A DNA stretch of 64,000 nucleotides, taken from positions 16,372,313-16,436,312 of the forward strand of contig CM032661.1 of assembly GCA_019095985.1 (NCBI GenBank), given 5' to 3'. Both the position numbers and the translations under genes were made by a program. Origin of the DNA: Streblospio benedicti (taxonomy: Eukaryota > Annelida > Polychaeta > Spionida > Spionidae). The notes beneath the pieces are model-generated. The model saw only the letters and a program-made list of their open reading frames with translations, had not been told where the DNA came from and made no database searches. Numbering within the stretch: position 1 is the first letter of the stretch; each line of letters opens with the position of its first letter. Positions 1 through 14,010 of the stretch are shown piece by piece.

Positions 1-276
1 ATACAGATATTATAATAAATATTCATGATGATGTATATATTTAATAGGTTATTCTGTATCACATAGTACTACGTATAAGGTCCCCACATGCGGGTAATTC
101 AAATTTATGACATATACATGTAGATGTCCTCACAAAATACATGTATTCGTTTAAACAAATAATTTATTTGCCATTGATCAACAGTAGCAATTAGTGTACA
201 CTCTTATACTACTTTGCATGGGCTTCTTTGCATATGGAACTGTAGGACTATGCCCATTAATATAAATGGATCGAAC

Positions 277-3200
277 CTTTGTCCAGCAGTATAGTAGTTT
301 AGGTGAGTGCTCATAATTGTACAACTTGTCTATTGTCTTCCAATCACATAGAAATGTTTGTAATCGCACTGTATCATTTAAACAGATTAAATGATGTGGG
401 TATTCCTGAAAAAAGTAAGAAAGAATATTGTGAGAAGAAATAGGCCATAAACCTCAATTTATATTTTAGTCCCATGGACTCATAAACATGCAAGCTTTTA
501 TCTATAAGTACATGTATAGATATGGTAGTATGTACTTCATCCATGCAAACACGCTATTTCCAGTAGTCTTCACGACATTTACGACATCAATAGCCAGGGT
601 GTTTGCATTTGTGCTATTCAAATTTTTTAAAGATACTTTTAATAATGTTAAAACTCGACACTGAAACATAATGAATATGTTATCCATGACGGTTTGTTCA
701 TATCCCGAGCGCTGGTGCAGCCCAGCTGTGCTTAGCAGTGGTCCTTCCCACTATTTTAGGGCGAGTTTATTGAATAAGGGGACGACATAAATGTTATTTA
801 CCTCAACTTTTCTATCAAGATTTGCGGACACTTCAAAGAAATCGGCTAATTTACTATGAAACCACTTGTACGTCGCATTTAACTCATATGTGTTGTGCTG
901 CGTATCTTGCTCTGTGGCACTAGCAACTTTGAAATATCTTAAATGCAAAGGTTCATTACTGGCATCTATCATTGCATTTTGGCCCAATAAATGTCAGAAA
1001 TGTGTTAAAATTTACTAACACCGAAAATGATATTCATGAAAATTTAATTTCATGTTGTCATTGGTTTAACGTTTATACTCACTTTCTCCTGACCACTTTA
1101 CTGAGAGTACGGTGGTAGAAATCAAGTCTTCCCTCGCCACTGTCACCAAACGGCCTGAGGAAAGGCCGCAGAGACCGGTACACACTGGCCCACTTGATAG
1201 CAGGCAGCTTGTTGTCAAATACCTTGCATTTGTTTTCTTTTTCTCCTGCTTCCTTCTCTCCTAGTAAGTCAGGGAGAATGACTGATTAGCATACATATTT
1301 ATAGAAACCTGCTTCATCTGTAGGTGAAATCAATAGAAGAAATAGTCTCATCTGTGTCAAACGATATGCGTAAAATCTACTTCAATCATAGGACAGGGTT
1401 GTTTAAAAAGAAATGGCAACAACAACAAAAACAAGTACAATTACAAAGAAAATACAACCTTTCTCTTTCCCACCATTGTCTGGGGGTAAGAGATTGTCTT
1501 CATCGGCCAACAGACTGAGCAGCTCCGACTCGAGCAGGCCGAATGTGGACACTTCTATGAGGCATAGCGTGGCCATGAGAAGGTGACCGCCCCCCTCACG
1601 CTCAAAGCGAGACAGAACACTGTCTAACAGGCTGCAATTTTACAGCTACATGTATACACGTAATCATCATTTTTGTACTTGAGATAGCAACAATTTCTGT
1701 TCAATGATAGTCCAAAATTAATAATTATAACTGCTGCTGTTGTGGGTAAAGGGGGTAAACACTCTTATTTTTATGATTTGATATAATTGTGTTTTCTTCA
1801 CTAAAGGATACTACATGTATGCTATGTTTATAAACGGGAACACTTACTCCAAGAGACCATCTGGGAGGTTGTTAATTTTATCAGAGACCTGTCTAAAGTT
1901 TCCAAAGACACGCAATTCTTCACAAGCAATCGAAAGCCATAGTGGATTCTCGGAAGCTTCTTTCGATAGCAAACTGGACATTTGAGATTCATCAAGTCGC
2001 TTGTTAAACTGCAGTAAGTACTCTTCTACCATGTCCTACAAAAGATCGGAGTGTGTAGTACTTACCTTTCACCCTCAATGCATGCAATGTTTATAACAAT
2101 ACTGAAATATTTTACAAATAATCAGCCTCTATAGATAGCAATGAGTTCAATGAGCTTTAATCCATATAGTTCAAGTATCCTTCGATAAGCTGGACATAAG
2201 ATAATATGAATTCTATTCACTCACTTGTCTCACTTTGAGACTGAGGGGCTCTACCGATAGCTCGACCGGCTTGCTCTCTCGCTGGCACAGGTTGGTGTGG
2301 TGAGGGGTCTGGTCTATCATGGAAAACACACAGCGCACATTTGGAGGCAGTTTCCTTGGAACCCATGTGCTTTGGGTTGATGCCTTATCATCGTCAAACT
2401 AAGGGTAGATTTTTAATGAAGCAATGTGCAATTAAATAAATTGAACAGCAAATGATAATAAAATCCACGAAAAAAAATTATTTTGGATGTTGAATGTCAT
2501 TTTTGCGAGGCATCAGCGGGCTTGGCTGTCTATGTCTTTAGCATATTAATTTAAATGATCTTCCCATGTTGTATTTTCACCTTGTTAACATGGAGGAATC
2601 CAATGGAACCAGTCAAACGACATTGCCATGGGAAAACCTTGTTGGTTGGAGCCCAATTTCATTCCCCATTGACAAGAATTATTAGGATTTCAAAGGATCA
2701 ATAATTGTCACCGGTACTATATGTACATTTCGAAAGTGGTTCCACAGAGCCAGATTTGTGTCGGGTCCGAAGTCTCGAGTTTCTTTAAGCACGTACAATG
2801 TGCACGTGCTTTTATTGGCGTGTAAATCTATTACAGGATCCATGACAAAAACACTGTGCCATAGACTCCAGTCCGTTGATGGCATATGGTGATGTGTGAC
2901 GTAATTTCACCTCACCTGATTAAGTGCATCAATGAAGATGATGACGGGTCTCGTTCTGGGGTTGTTCAGGGCACCCATCACCAAGGATACCGCGGTATCA
3001 ATGTCGGTTGGTAACGAATCTTTCTGAAATAAAATATTTCTTATAACATAATTTTACATTTTCATATTTTCTATTACACAAAGGGTCTATTTAGTCGTTC
3101 AATACTTTTTTTTCAATGCTAACAGTCTTTCTAATACCACCTCATGCATATCACCTCATGCATGCTACGTGGAAAAAAGGATGGTGTGCGCAAAAAGTTT

Positions 3201-6200
3201 AGAAATGCGTTGACTGGTTTAAATCGGTATACATACAAGGTATATTTCAAAGACATCATTCTTAAATATTAAAAGATTAATGCAGACGTACAGTGTTATG
3301 TAATCGAACACATCATATTTAATGGTATATCACATTAGAACAAGAGGGGTGTCTTACAATAAGTTGTTCGCTATCAGATAAAAAGAAACGGAAAAAAACT
3401 GATGAATGTAGTCACTACCGCAGCAGCACCAATTTCTTTGAGCAGACGACATAACGTAGCCAGAAGGTCGGTGGATCCAGGCACGGCACCCACAAAATGG
3501 TGGAACACGTACCAGCCCTGGCGCCCACCTCTGCAAGCAAATTAAAGCACTATCTTGAAATAAATCTTAAAATCCAAGATGTTTTTTCACCTAGAACTAA
3601 ATGTCTTTGTTGTTTGTCTAGCTCTAATATTGATCTAAAACGTCATGTTGTTGTTGCATTCGATTGCATTTTGTTACTTTTCTATACCCTAAAATAACAA
3701 CAAGAAACGTAATATGGTGTTTATTTTTCAAGAAAGCCTGCACATCTCAGAAATCAAATGTACCCCTGAATGCTGCTGTTGTGAGCCATCATACATGTGT
3801 CATCTGCAGCCTTTGCCATGATGGAGGATTTGCCCATGCCTGGTGGACCAAGGATGAGCAGAGGCACGTCTGCCGTAGAGCCACACACATAATCTGAAAT
3901 CTGGAGTGAGTCCTGACAGTGAAACTTAGTTTCAAAGAGTCTCAAGGTTAGTTATTCAAATGGCATTATACCTTAAATAAACATTTAATGAAAACGAGCA
4001 ACACTCTTACGTAAGTGATAATAATGTGGTGAATGATAACTGAATTGTAACTAAACATTTTGGCTTACGACTTCTATTCCCACAACTCTATATAGATAGG
4101 AATTAATGACGCACAGCATCCCATCAATACGCTATCATGTCAAAACCCTATTAGTACCCCCTCCACCTGAATGTATCAATGATGAACGTATTGAAGTTGA
4201 TGAAAACAAAATGATCAAAATGACATATATGTGCATTAGCAATTTACAGTAGTTATGATCATAACAACAGTTTTTTAAGGCTTGCCTGTTATTTCGTCTT
4301 TCCCCACAAACTCTGCACTATAAGGCCGAACTCTGTGACCCTAAACAAAATGGCGTTCATGACATAGTTAAGTCATCAATTTAATGACCATAATTATACA
4401 TTTCTCACAGTTAAGGAAGATGGGCGTAAAATAAGAATTGCACAACTGTATATAGAAGTTTCTACAATGTAATGCCAATTTGGCTTATCAACTATGGGCA
4501 AGTGTTATTCATAAAAATATATATGTATATACAATGCTTTATAAGTTGCTGTAAATGTTAAGAAACACATCATGCAAAAAATGGATGTATACCTTAAACC
4601 TGTCTGATATTTGTGCCCTCAATACTTTTAACTTATGTGGAGCCTTGTCGTACTCATCAACGAACTCTGCTTTTACATCGTCTGGTAGATTGTCCATAAA
4701 AGAGTCGTCTCGTAATAGAAATAATGCTAAAACAAAGGTGAGTGTGTGTCTATTATCGTATGTGCCAATGGTGATGATATGTGGATGTCTACATCAAATA
4801 AATGGGAGTATTGCAACATGACTTGAAATTTAGAAAATTCCATGAGAGAACTAAACCTTTGCTCTGCCTATGACCCACACACAACAATTTCCAATGTGAA
4901 CATACTTATCTACTGACGTCTGATAACTCATTGTGAAAAAGTCACAGATACAAGTTCATAAGGTTAGGTTGTCAAATAATTATTACTATTTTATGTCATT
5001 TTGAAAGCAACAAACCCGAATTGTTCTTACCACTGGTGAATTTAAGTGTGATGTGTGAAAAAACTGCTATACAAGTTTAATTTACTACAACTATGCTGCT
5101 AGGCAACTCACCGTTAGGATTATCTTTTCTGTAGGCTCCGTGTACTATTTCCATTTCCGTGATTGACAAGCCAAACACCCAGCGATATTCATTCACAAGA
5201 TGTTCTGGAATGTCCGGAGGCAAAGGTATCCAACCAATACGCTTACTGAAATTGGGCAGAACCGTTAAACCTAATACCGTGCACCAAGAGCTATGCGGTT
5301 TGCGAATACCATGAACGTTGTGGCAAAAATATATCATCCCTCGCGATCCGGGAAGCTACCATGATGAACCAATATTGGTGCCAGAACCTTAATGACTATC
5401 TAAAATGATCTTTACTTTTGTTTTCAATCACACATCATTGTCAAATTAGACCAGATTAATTTTTCTTAAGCTTATTGGTTTTGTATGGTTTATGCTTTAT
5501 TGGTGCTGGCTTCATTCTTGAATCATTTACCTTGTCATGTGTAAGAAGAACGGCATAATGTTGTCCTGGGAGCATCTGTCTATCTCACCCAGGCACATTT
5601 TCAGCGTGAGATCGGAAGTTGAATCCTTCGGCACACCCTATTTAAGATTGTGTATATGATCGTGGTCAAAAATTCTATTTAAATCACAAAAGTTCCAATT
5701 TTCTGCTAATGTTGTAATACCACAGTCTTGAGTTGATATATGTATATTGTACTTGTTAAATAGTTTCTATTCATTTTATATTTTAGCTTTACTTGAAAAG
5801 GAGTGTAACTCGAAACTATCGTAAATCAATTATTTTGAAATGTATTTATATTCTTTTTGATAATAGAGCAAAAGAATACATGAATACAAATTTGATATGT
5901 GCATATTTCGTGCTGAATAAAACCAACACACAAAAAATAGACAACCAGAGTCCACAATTCAATATGAATAGTGGCCACCCATTATTAGTAGTCATGGCTC
6001 CTCTGCAGCATTTATAACTAGAATCACATTCAATAGCTTAGTATATTCTTCATACATATTATAAATGTGACAGTACAGAGTCGATGATGTATGTGTATTT
6101 TTACGTACCCATCTCAAATCACACTCAACCAGGTGGAGCCTTCGCTGTTCACACCATGCACGCAAATCTGGGAAAACCTGAAACGACAAAAAGTATTCTT

Positions 6201-7050
6201 TCATGCCAACTGTATTGTTATGGGGTTCTGTGATGACACAATTGGTTCTCTTTGGCCTAGTGTGTATCGTTGAACACTAATCCCATCCCACCTCAAGCCC
6301 ATTTCACATGGAGGATGGTAGCTCCACGTGTTCCGTGGGACGCCATATTTGGCATTTTGGGTAGGATCGAGGGTGGTCTGGCTTCAAATTGTGAGTTATC
6401 TGGCTGGTTTGCTAGTTCGTTTAAGGAATAGCACACTTTTGGCATGTTCTAGCCTGAAATGTATTATTTCCTCTTCTGAGAAGTGGTTAGTGGGTTTGTT
6501 TCGGCCCTAAGAGGTAGGGTCTCCCCACTAAATTGGTCGACATCAAGTTCAAGTTGATTTATGAATGTCTTGTCAGGTTGAGGTTTCAGATGATTGCATG
6601 TATGTGCATGTACGTGTAATGAAGCAAATAAGTGGCTTCAATATCATTGAAACAACATACAGACAAATAAAGTAACCAAAACAAACACAAATTACATTTC
6701 CATGTGTTGTGTATACTTAAGCAGCACCACAGGATACATTATCCTCGGAAATATTTAGAACTGATCGTAATTAGTAGATCTCTCTATATTGCCTGTATTG
6801 ATATTGATATTACCTGCTTAACTAACACTTCTCGCTCGTGGTGGAAGTCTTTGAATGTCGATGACACAAAAATCCGGATAGTTTTCCATCCAGAACGCTT
6901 CACTACGAGGTTTGCGTTTGGGTTTTTCCTCCCTTTGGGAATGTCCAGAGTGCTATCCACATGGTGCCAGATTTGGTCTGGATCGAGTGTTTCCAAATTT
7001 GTGAACTCATTGTACACAATATGTGAGGCATTTGACGCTCCACAACCCAT
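277..7050 (-). CDS. DUF4062-NACHT protein, TTC41/nephrocystin-3-like (5' part; continues beyond left edge)
   Basis: Exons in transcript order (minus strand): 7050-6814, 6177-6109, 5637-5531, 5245-5112, 4726-4600, 4332-4286, 3940-3795, 3528-3419, 3023-2916, 2398-2225, 2035-1848, 1631-1459, 1260-1083, 937-802, 405-277. Phases agree at every junction except between 4286 and 3940, where a short linker exon seems to be missing. The exon ending at 4286 would also need a GC donor. The protein starts MGCGAS, a possible myristoylation site. It then has the DUF4062 core (RIFVSSTFKDF, VECDLRWGVP, FFLHMTSKRIGW, ITEMEIVHGA), a P-loop GPPGMGKSS (about 3827-3850), the FVGAVPGSTDLL segment, a Walker-B-like VIIFIDALNQ (exon 3023-2916), and helical STAND sequence (NPLWLSIACEELRVFG, LRPFLRPFGDSGEGRLDFYH, LCDWKTIDKLYN). 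Relatives usually end in TPR repeats, which here would lie left of the window. The order of motifs resembles vertebrate TTC41. STAND NTPases act as switches or scaffolds; its partner is unknown. Confidence 0.88.
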
Positions 7051-8575
7051 GGTACTTGATGATGCAGTCTAATGGTCGTCTTGCCTATACGGATATAATG
7101 GATATAATATATATATTAAATAGAGATAATACACACCATACATTTACATGTACACTCTTGAATGCGTGCTGTGTAAGTGCTTTTCAGGACTGATCCGGGA
7201 TTTCACGGATGGGACAACGGGGAGGGGTGTGGTGGGGGCGTACACCGATTCAAATCAACTCACATAATCCAGCAGCTCCTGGATCTTCCCAAAATGATTA
7301 AAAAAATACACTGTATCATGAGGAGGGGAGTCTCTCGATCCCTCCACCCTCCACCTGTGTGTGCACACAGCCTTTAATGTATATTTTCCCCATTTCTCAT
7401 ATTAGCCTCATACAACAATTGGAAACTTATAGCATTGTGCATGCACTGTTAATTGGTAAGCACGAGATCGCCATGTAAGTAGAACATAATGTGCGGTCCA
7501 TGCGATTGATTTATATGAACTTGCTCAACTCCTGCAGTAGTATTGCATGTCGATCGTTGCAGGTATGATTGCAGCATTACATTGGGCAAATTACGTTTCT
7601 ATAGACTCCGTAACGTAAAACATTTTTTTAAAAATCCTGTTTGATATATAGGGTTGATGTCTTTCACAACTTTTTGCTCCAATGCAAATACTAAATCTAC
7701 ATAAAATGTACATAATTCATAAATAATATATCAAATTGACTTGGACAAAAAATGTGCAAGTCAATAGCCTTTCCCGTGTGGGTAAACCTACCACCTAGTA
7801 AAGACCACGTTTGATATCCCGAAACCAATTAAATAATGTCAGCACATTGGTGAAATACACCTAATGAATACTTGTTCTATGTCCTTGCGTGTTTTAAGAA
7901 AATTGCTGGCTACTCGATCCCTGTATATATGTTTACGGTACTTAATGATTGACTGCTTCACTCTCGAGATATCACTAGTGCTTTGGTGGGAATTATCTTC
8001 ATGCCAGTATAATTTACCTACATATGGTTTGTTCGGCACATAGTCGCACTTGCGTATTTTGATCTATTGATTTCACAATAGTATGCTTAACTACAACGAC
8101 ATGGATCAATCTCTGCGATCTCCAAAAGCACAGTAGGGCCCTCATAACATATTGAATCATTGCAAACATTAATTATCAAAATAAACTGCGCATATAGTAG
8201 ATCTATTGTAGTTGGGTGGTAGAGAGTCCAGACTTAAATTATCTCCGTAAGTAAACGATTTATAACATTAAAAAATATACAGTGGTATATGCCACAGTGA
8301 CACTATCTTGACTATCTTAACACCCACTCTGTAAGATGGTGCATTAGATATGGTCCCTTATTGTACTAAATTCCAGTCCACAGGAATTTTCCAGGGGGGG
8401 TATTAGAGGGTTTTACAGGGTATTACAGGATTTGAAAATATAATGTATGCAGGAGGCGGAGTCTTTCCTTATATGGTAATATGTTATGGTTGACTAGTTT
8501 TCTAAGGTGGACTTACATGTATGCATGCATGAAATTCTTGTGCATCACTTCCAAAGTTAACACTTTATATTAGTA

Positions 8576-8681
8576 CTCTAACATTTTGTTAGGGGCACAG
8601 AAAGTGAATATTATGTTTCCTAAGCATAAGCAAACATAAATTATAATATACAGTTTCTGTGCCCCTAACAAAATGTTAGTG
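8576..8681. mobile_element. Short palindromic MITE (about 106 bp)
   Basis: Arms at 8576-8603 and 8654-8681 are near-perfect inverted repeats (outer end CACTAACATTTTGTTAGGGG, one mismatch) around a 50-base centre. TA dinucleotides flank both sides, as for Tc1/mariner-type insertions. Part of the same arm (GGGGGCACAGAAA) reappears near 54490. Confidence 0.6.
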
Positions 8682-9666
8682 TATTAATATGATGAATCCA
8701 GAAACTATAAAACATCTTGTGAATGTTAACATTTTAAAATTATCAATTAAGTAATTTCTAAGTCAACACCATTTAATTTGAAATTAAATTTTCAATCTGT
8801 CATTCAATGAAATAAATAAAAGAAATGTTGGTAACTAGTATAAGCCAAAATAAACATTGTGACTTGCAAAATGGGTAGAGGCCAAAGTTCATAAAGCTTA
8901 TTGGTAGGGGCAGCGGCTTAGTGTTTGCTGGCGGCAGGCTTTTTTAACTTTAAAAAATGAATAAGACACTGGGTTGGCATAGTATAGAATGTACTATGCA
9001 AATTCCACTTAGCTGTAGTTCATATGCATTTGTAATATGATGCTTCCATAGACGGAGTTGAAAAAAAACAGCACCAAAAGCAAACATGCAAACAGTGATC
9101 ATAAATAATTATTTGTAACTTATGGTCAGTCCCTTTCACAATAGTATTACAAACACACCCGCACTTCTTACACTGACACTTTGAGACGGAGCGGCTAATT
9201 TGAGAAGTGTTGGAGAAACAAGTTGCATGGGAACATTTTGGCGAACACATTTGGTTATACAACATTTTGGTCGATTTATATTTGATCAATTGTGAAAGCC
9301 CTTGTAGTTATCTGGCATTATTTTTCTGTAGTATTGGTGGTTACTTCTGTTTAATTCGTGCACTGATAATTGTTATTTCATCTAACAGTTTTGTAAATAT
9401 CGTTTATGTAGGGGATAAATTACAGCTGCCACCTTAAATCAACTGTAGGCCACTAATACCCATTATCATTCCATATATGGCAATGCAAAATAAGTAAACG
9501 GCGTCTAGACATTTGGGTTGATTGACAGCTAAAACCCAAGTGTAAATTCCGTCTGGTTTCAGGTGCTGCATCACAAAATGACAAAATCAAAGTCAATGAT
9601 TGGCTTATGCATTTTTCTTTTGTTGTTATTAAACTTAGCATTTTGCAGTTGTATTTGATATTTCCC

Positions 9667-9712
9667 TAAAGAGGAAACTTGAGTGTCGAAACGTAGGATA
9701 TCGTTTTAAATA
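9667..9712 (+). repeat. Retroelement 3'-tail-like motif
   Basis: The segment around GAGGAAACTTGAGTGTCGAAACG, followed by a short AT-rich run, resembles the stem-plus-GAAAC block near the ends of Penelope-like and some LINE elements. Comparable blocks occur at 18240-18395 and near 57935. No reverse-transcriptase coding was seen beside it. Confidence 0.3.
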
Positions 9713-11959
9713 AAAAATATTTACAAAAATCAAATTTCTAAATTATTCACTAATAGTCTCCAAACAATAAAATTCCTGTTAGGACTGAAACCACGAATAT
9801 AGTTTATTACCTTGTTCTAAGTAGTCTATAACAGTGTTTACAGAGATGTGTCATCGTTATATAGAAAGGTTTGGCTGGTGTTTATGTATTCGAGACTGTA
9901 GAATCATCGCGCAACAGATATCTAATTGGACTTACGGGTTGGGACCGTCTCCTTTTTCCAAGATTCATTTAGGTGACAGACATCACACGAGAACCACATG
10001 GACCGTGTTGTTTAACATTTTCTTCCATACATTGTGCGCTAACCGCACAAAAAAGTGCCCACTATCTCTATTCACTCCAAGATTATTACTTTTTTTTATA
10101 TTTACATTTTACATGTAGTGTTTTACAAGTAACCATTTCCTGGCGTATGGATCAAATTGTGTTGGTTATATCTGTTGTAAGCCTTCACAGAATTATCACG
10201 GTTTGTATAAACTAAGCGAAAAGAGTTTGCAGTCATACATGTAACATTCAATGTTTCCTCATATATTTAGATCACTTTAATTGACGTACATAGTGAAATG
10301 GCGTAACAGAAAATTTTGTTGGGGTACCATCAGAGAATTAAAGGCATGGGGATTGAAAAATCGAGATGATGAATGACAGATTCGTGGAGGGAAAATTGCC
10401 AGTCCAACACCCTCTCTGATGAATGCTGCAGTGAAGTAGCAATCCTGGGACTTAAACTCATGATGCAATACATTAGAATCATGATACTTGAATACACTTT
10501 TTAATGATTAGACAGCCCTTGTGGAACTTGGGCTGTTGCGTGATGACGCCGAATCACTAAAAACGTAATGAAACGTGGAGGTGACAAATGAATTGTTTTG
10601 TTAACGTACTAGTTGTGCTCTATCATGGTTGTCGTGTTCAAGCAACTTCGTGCATGTTGTGATTTTGAAAATTACACCTTGTGTATTCTTAATGAAATTC
10701 GACTGATCACAATTGATATTTATCATATATTATCAAACACAGCCATTGTACTGTTTCATTGAAAAGGTTCCCAGGTCTCGTTTCATTGTGGCAATCACCA
10801 AACTATTGTACCCAATACTAGGGACCAAGATGAAACCTTGCCATTGCGATACCCATGTCACCTTGCCTATATTTAGGGCATGTTGTATGCTGCACGTTGT
10901 TGAAATAAACCAACACTGCATAGATCCTCGGCCGAAATGTTTTACCCGTGGGTGTGACCAACTTACTACAACTTACAGTGACAGTTGCAACAATCCCCTT
11001 CATGTGTTCACCCAATGAACTCTTGTGTTCAGGTCTTTTACATATAAGTATATAGAACTTGAACTTTGTTGAGACACTGTATTGTTATTTATTGTTCTTT
11101 AAAGCTGGGAACAGACATTCCCGACAATTGAAGCAAAATTAGCAAATGTATATTGAAGCAATTGTTAAGTCACGGACGCCATCGCTAAATATGCATTTTT
11201 TTGTTTAATGTAAACTCGTGTTTCGTTCCATACAGTTCTCATCTCCTACTGCTGTTGACGTTGGACACTCGTGATTCTCAGACATGGGCTTAAGGGAGAG
11301 TCATTTTCAAGTCACGTATGTCAAGACACGATGCATCTTCAAACTTCCATTGAGGACACCATCTTTGCTCTAATTTTCCAATTTCACGTATGGGTGTTCC
11401 AGGTTATCTTATATCAGCGGTGGTCTGAATGTTCACGTTTGCAAAAAAAGCTTTACAAAACAATGCCATTAATAGGCTAGAGTTATCATAAATTAAGCAC
11501 AGCGACACTTTCTGCGAACTACAAAAATGCAATGGCCTTTTTATGTAATTTGAACATATATATTCCTGGATATACGTACTTTTAGGCCTACAAGACGGGC
11601 GTTGACACTGCACCACAAAAGTAAAGTCTCCCAGCTTACTATAAGTCATTAATTTTTAATTATAGCTAATTCGTAGAGACGAGATGCCGTGCGACGTGGG
11701 ACAAGTACTCCAAAAGACGGAACAAGCACCCAGGTGGACCGGGCCTATTGAGCTTTCTTGCCCAATAATCCATTCGGGGGTAATTCGTGGCTTAATCAGC
11801 TGATTCGACCATATCTCCTTTGTGAAATCAGATGATTGAAAGATAAGCACCCATTATAGTTTTCATTCGTTCCTTAATAGCCTCTACGTGGCCGGCCTAA
11901 AAGTATTAAATGGGAAAGAACAAATTCTGCGCGATTTGCAAGGAAATATATAGAAGAAA

Positions 11960-12140
11960 CAGTGTACTTGAAAATTGTACTTGCAAGTACGTTGTACAAA
12001 GTACTACTGGATTGTATTTGAGTCCACGTCCAAGTATATTTGATTTTTTACAAGTGTACTTGAGTCAGTCCGATTATAAGCACAGTAAATCACTGGACTT
12101 GCAAGTACTGTACTTGCAGGTCCTGTACTTGAGAAACGAC
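11960..12140. repeat. CAAGTAC-rich repeat, possible MITE remnant
   Basis: ACTTGCAAGTAC and close variants recur on both sides of a short centre, forming inverted copies. This resembles non-autonomous DNA transposon ends, but borders and target duplications were not resolved. Confidence 0.3.
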
Positions 12141-13746
12141 TTTGATATTGAGAGACGATATAACGATATTTTGATCGATATTTAATTCATCAATAAATCC
12201 TTCTCGTCCCATTCAGCTCAATTAAACTCAACCTTTGGATTTGGGTATTATAAATAGAACGTTCATGGGGAAGATGAAGTTAAGAAGATATATCCCTGCA
12301 TACCACATAGTAAAGCAGCTAAGTTAAATGATCGTTCAGTTTGTAGTAAAAACATTTAAAAAACGTGGAAGTTGACACACAGTTATCTTATGTGATTGTG
12401 ACTATTGTTTGGGTAGATCCACCCTGGTAGACATTTTGTACTAAAATCAAGATGGATTCCAAAATGGTGGCTAAGATTTACAGGCCCATTTATAGTGACG
12501 TAAGTATCATACAATCAACATGAACTACATATGAATAATGTTAAGTTATAGGGAGGCATCCTCTGGGTTAGGGTGGATTCGAACAAAATTCAGGTACATG
12601 TAAACGGAATGTCAGGATTACAAACTCCAACAGCTTGTATAAAATGTAGGATATTGTGAATAATATGGTAATGTTGTAGTATTAACATATGTTAACGAAA
12701 TTGAGGTAGCCTGTCAGTGTCTGCATTATGTTTATATACAATACTCTAGGCCTTCTGCTTTTTCTAATAATCTAAATCACATGTACATGTAGTGTTACTT
12801 AATGCTTCTACATGTTTATGGAGTGACATTTAAATGTCTGCGTGCTCCCGTTAAATTAATGGTGCATGGATGATATAGGGACAATTAATATCGTACATGT
12901 AAAACAAGAACGTTATAGATTGTGCCCTTGATCCGAGACGTGTGATTCAGTGTTTCAATGAGGTTGTCCTGGAAGATAGAATCATTTTCGGGTTCAAGTA
13001 TGTAAGAACTGTGTAGCATTTGGTTTAGCCCTGCTGCCAACAGCCTGACATGTAATTACATACACACATTATCGATAATAGCATTAATTTGGGGATGCGG
13101 GCAGTTTAAAATAAATGGCGAAGAAATCTGTCTTGCCACGATAAGCTAGCGTATACATAATGTACATCCATCATACGTTATTGTCTGATATACGGTTAAG
13201 ATGAAGACATAATATTCCCCTTTTTGCCCCTTTTCCACATCCCTTAATCGTTCAGCATGTTTTGCACATTTCGATTCATTGAAATCACCCATCTATCTAT
13301 TTTGGTCCTTTGATTTAAACATATTTTATTTCAAAAATGAAAAAGGATTCGGCATGGCAAAATGCGACTTGATCCGTCTCCACAATTTGGGTCCTTTTCT
13401 CCTATATCCAACATTTTTACCTCCTCCTTAATCTTCACAGGCACGCAGGAAGCAAAGTAAGATAGGTAAAGCCATTTGAAAATCTTGGTCTAGCACAAAA
13501 TGGAAAATAAGTCCCCAAATCTGCTGGTTATGCATAGGGCACAGTACGTTGCAAGGTGCGCCAATCAGGAAAATATGGTGGCTATTGTAATAGGGTTTAT
13601 TCTATATCAAGACACAACATATGAACGCAAGGTAGGTGCGCCAACATAATATAATACAAAGAACGGCATGAAACACAGGAACTAGTAAAGCACATGCCAG
13701 TATAATATTTCCAGAATACATATGCAGGTTCACAATATACACAGTA

Positions 13747-14010
13747 ATGCACATAATACTCAGCATTACACTGGCGGTGGGTCTACAGCCAGTCTACTGC
13801 CAAAAACGCATAGAAATCGTGATGATCCGCAAGTGTGCACGTTTGGCATGCCAAACTTCTGTGACCACTGTCAGCGGTAGTCTGACCGTTAGGAGGCAGT
13901 GCGCAGACCTTACGCTAAACACAGAGGATTTACCGGCACGTTATCGACACAGACACAGTACTGGGACCGTGCGTTCCCTGTACCATGAACGTGCGGATCC
14001 CGTATTGTAA
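13747..14010 (+). CDS. Candidate small secreted protein, 87 aa (unrecognised)
   Basis: An uninterrupted ORF of 87 codons begins with a good signal-peptide-like stretch (MHIILSITLAVGLQPVYCQ). A short, basic, cysteine-containing chain follows (RKCARLACQ, RRQCADL). The surrounding 540 bases (about 13740-14280) are clearly richer in G+C than the flanks, as real exons are in this window. A second open stretch at 14070-14270 lies just downstream. No homologue is recognised, no splice structure joins the two, and there is no nearby polyadenylation signal, so this may be chance. Confidence 0.25.
   Translation: MHIILSITLAVGLQPVYCQKRIEIVMIRKCARLACQTSVTTVSGSLTVRRQCADLTLNTEDLPARYRHRHSTGTVRSLYHERADPVL

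Larger units (their letters stand above)
7051..13740. other. Non-coding interval upstream of the DUF4062-NACHT gene
   Basis: No gene was found on either strand; the short ORFs here have no domain, signal peptide or splice context. It holds the MITE at 8576-8681, a retroelement-tail-like motif near 9667-9706 and a CAAGTAC-rich repeat near 11960-12140. The promoter of the minus-strand gene would lie at the left end, just right of 7050. Confidence 0.55.

Noticed and set aside
9667-9706. Hammerhead ribozyme
   Set aside because: The GAAAC block and a CTAAAGA-like core are present, but the core is altered and stem II pairs poorly, so a ribozyme cannot be claimed.
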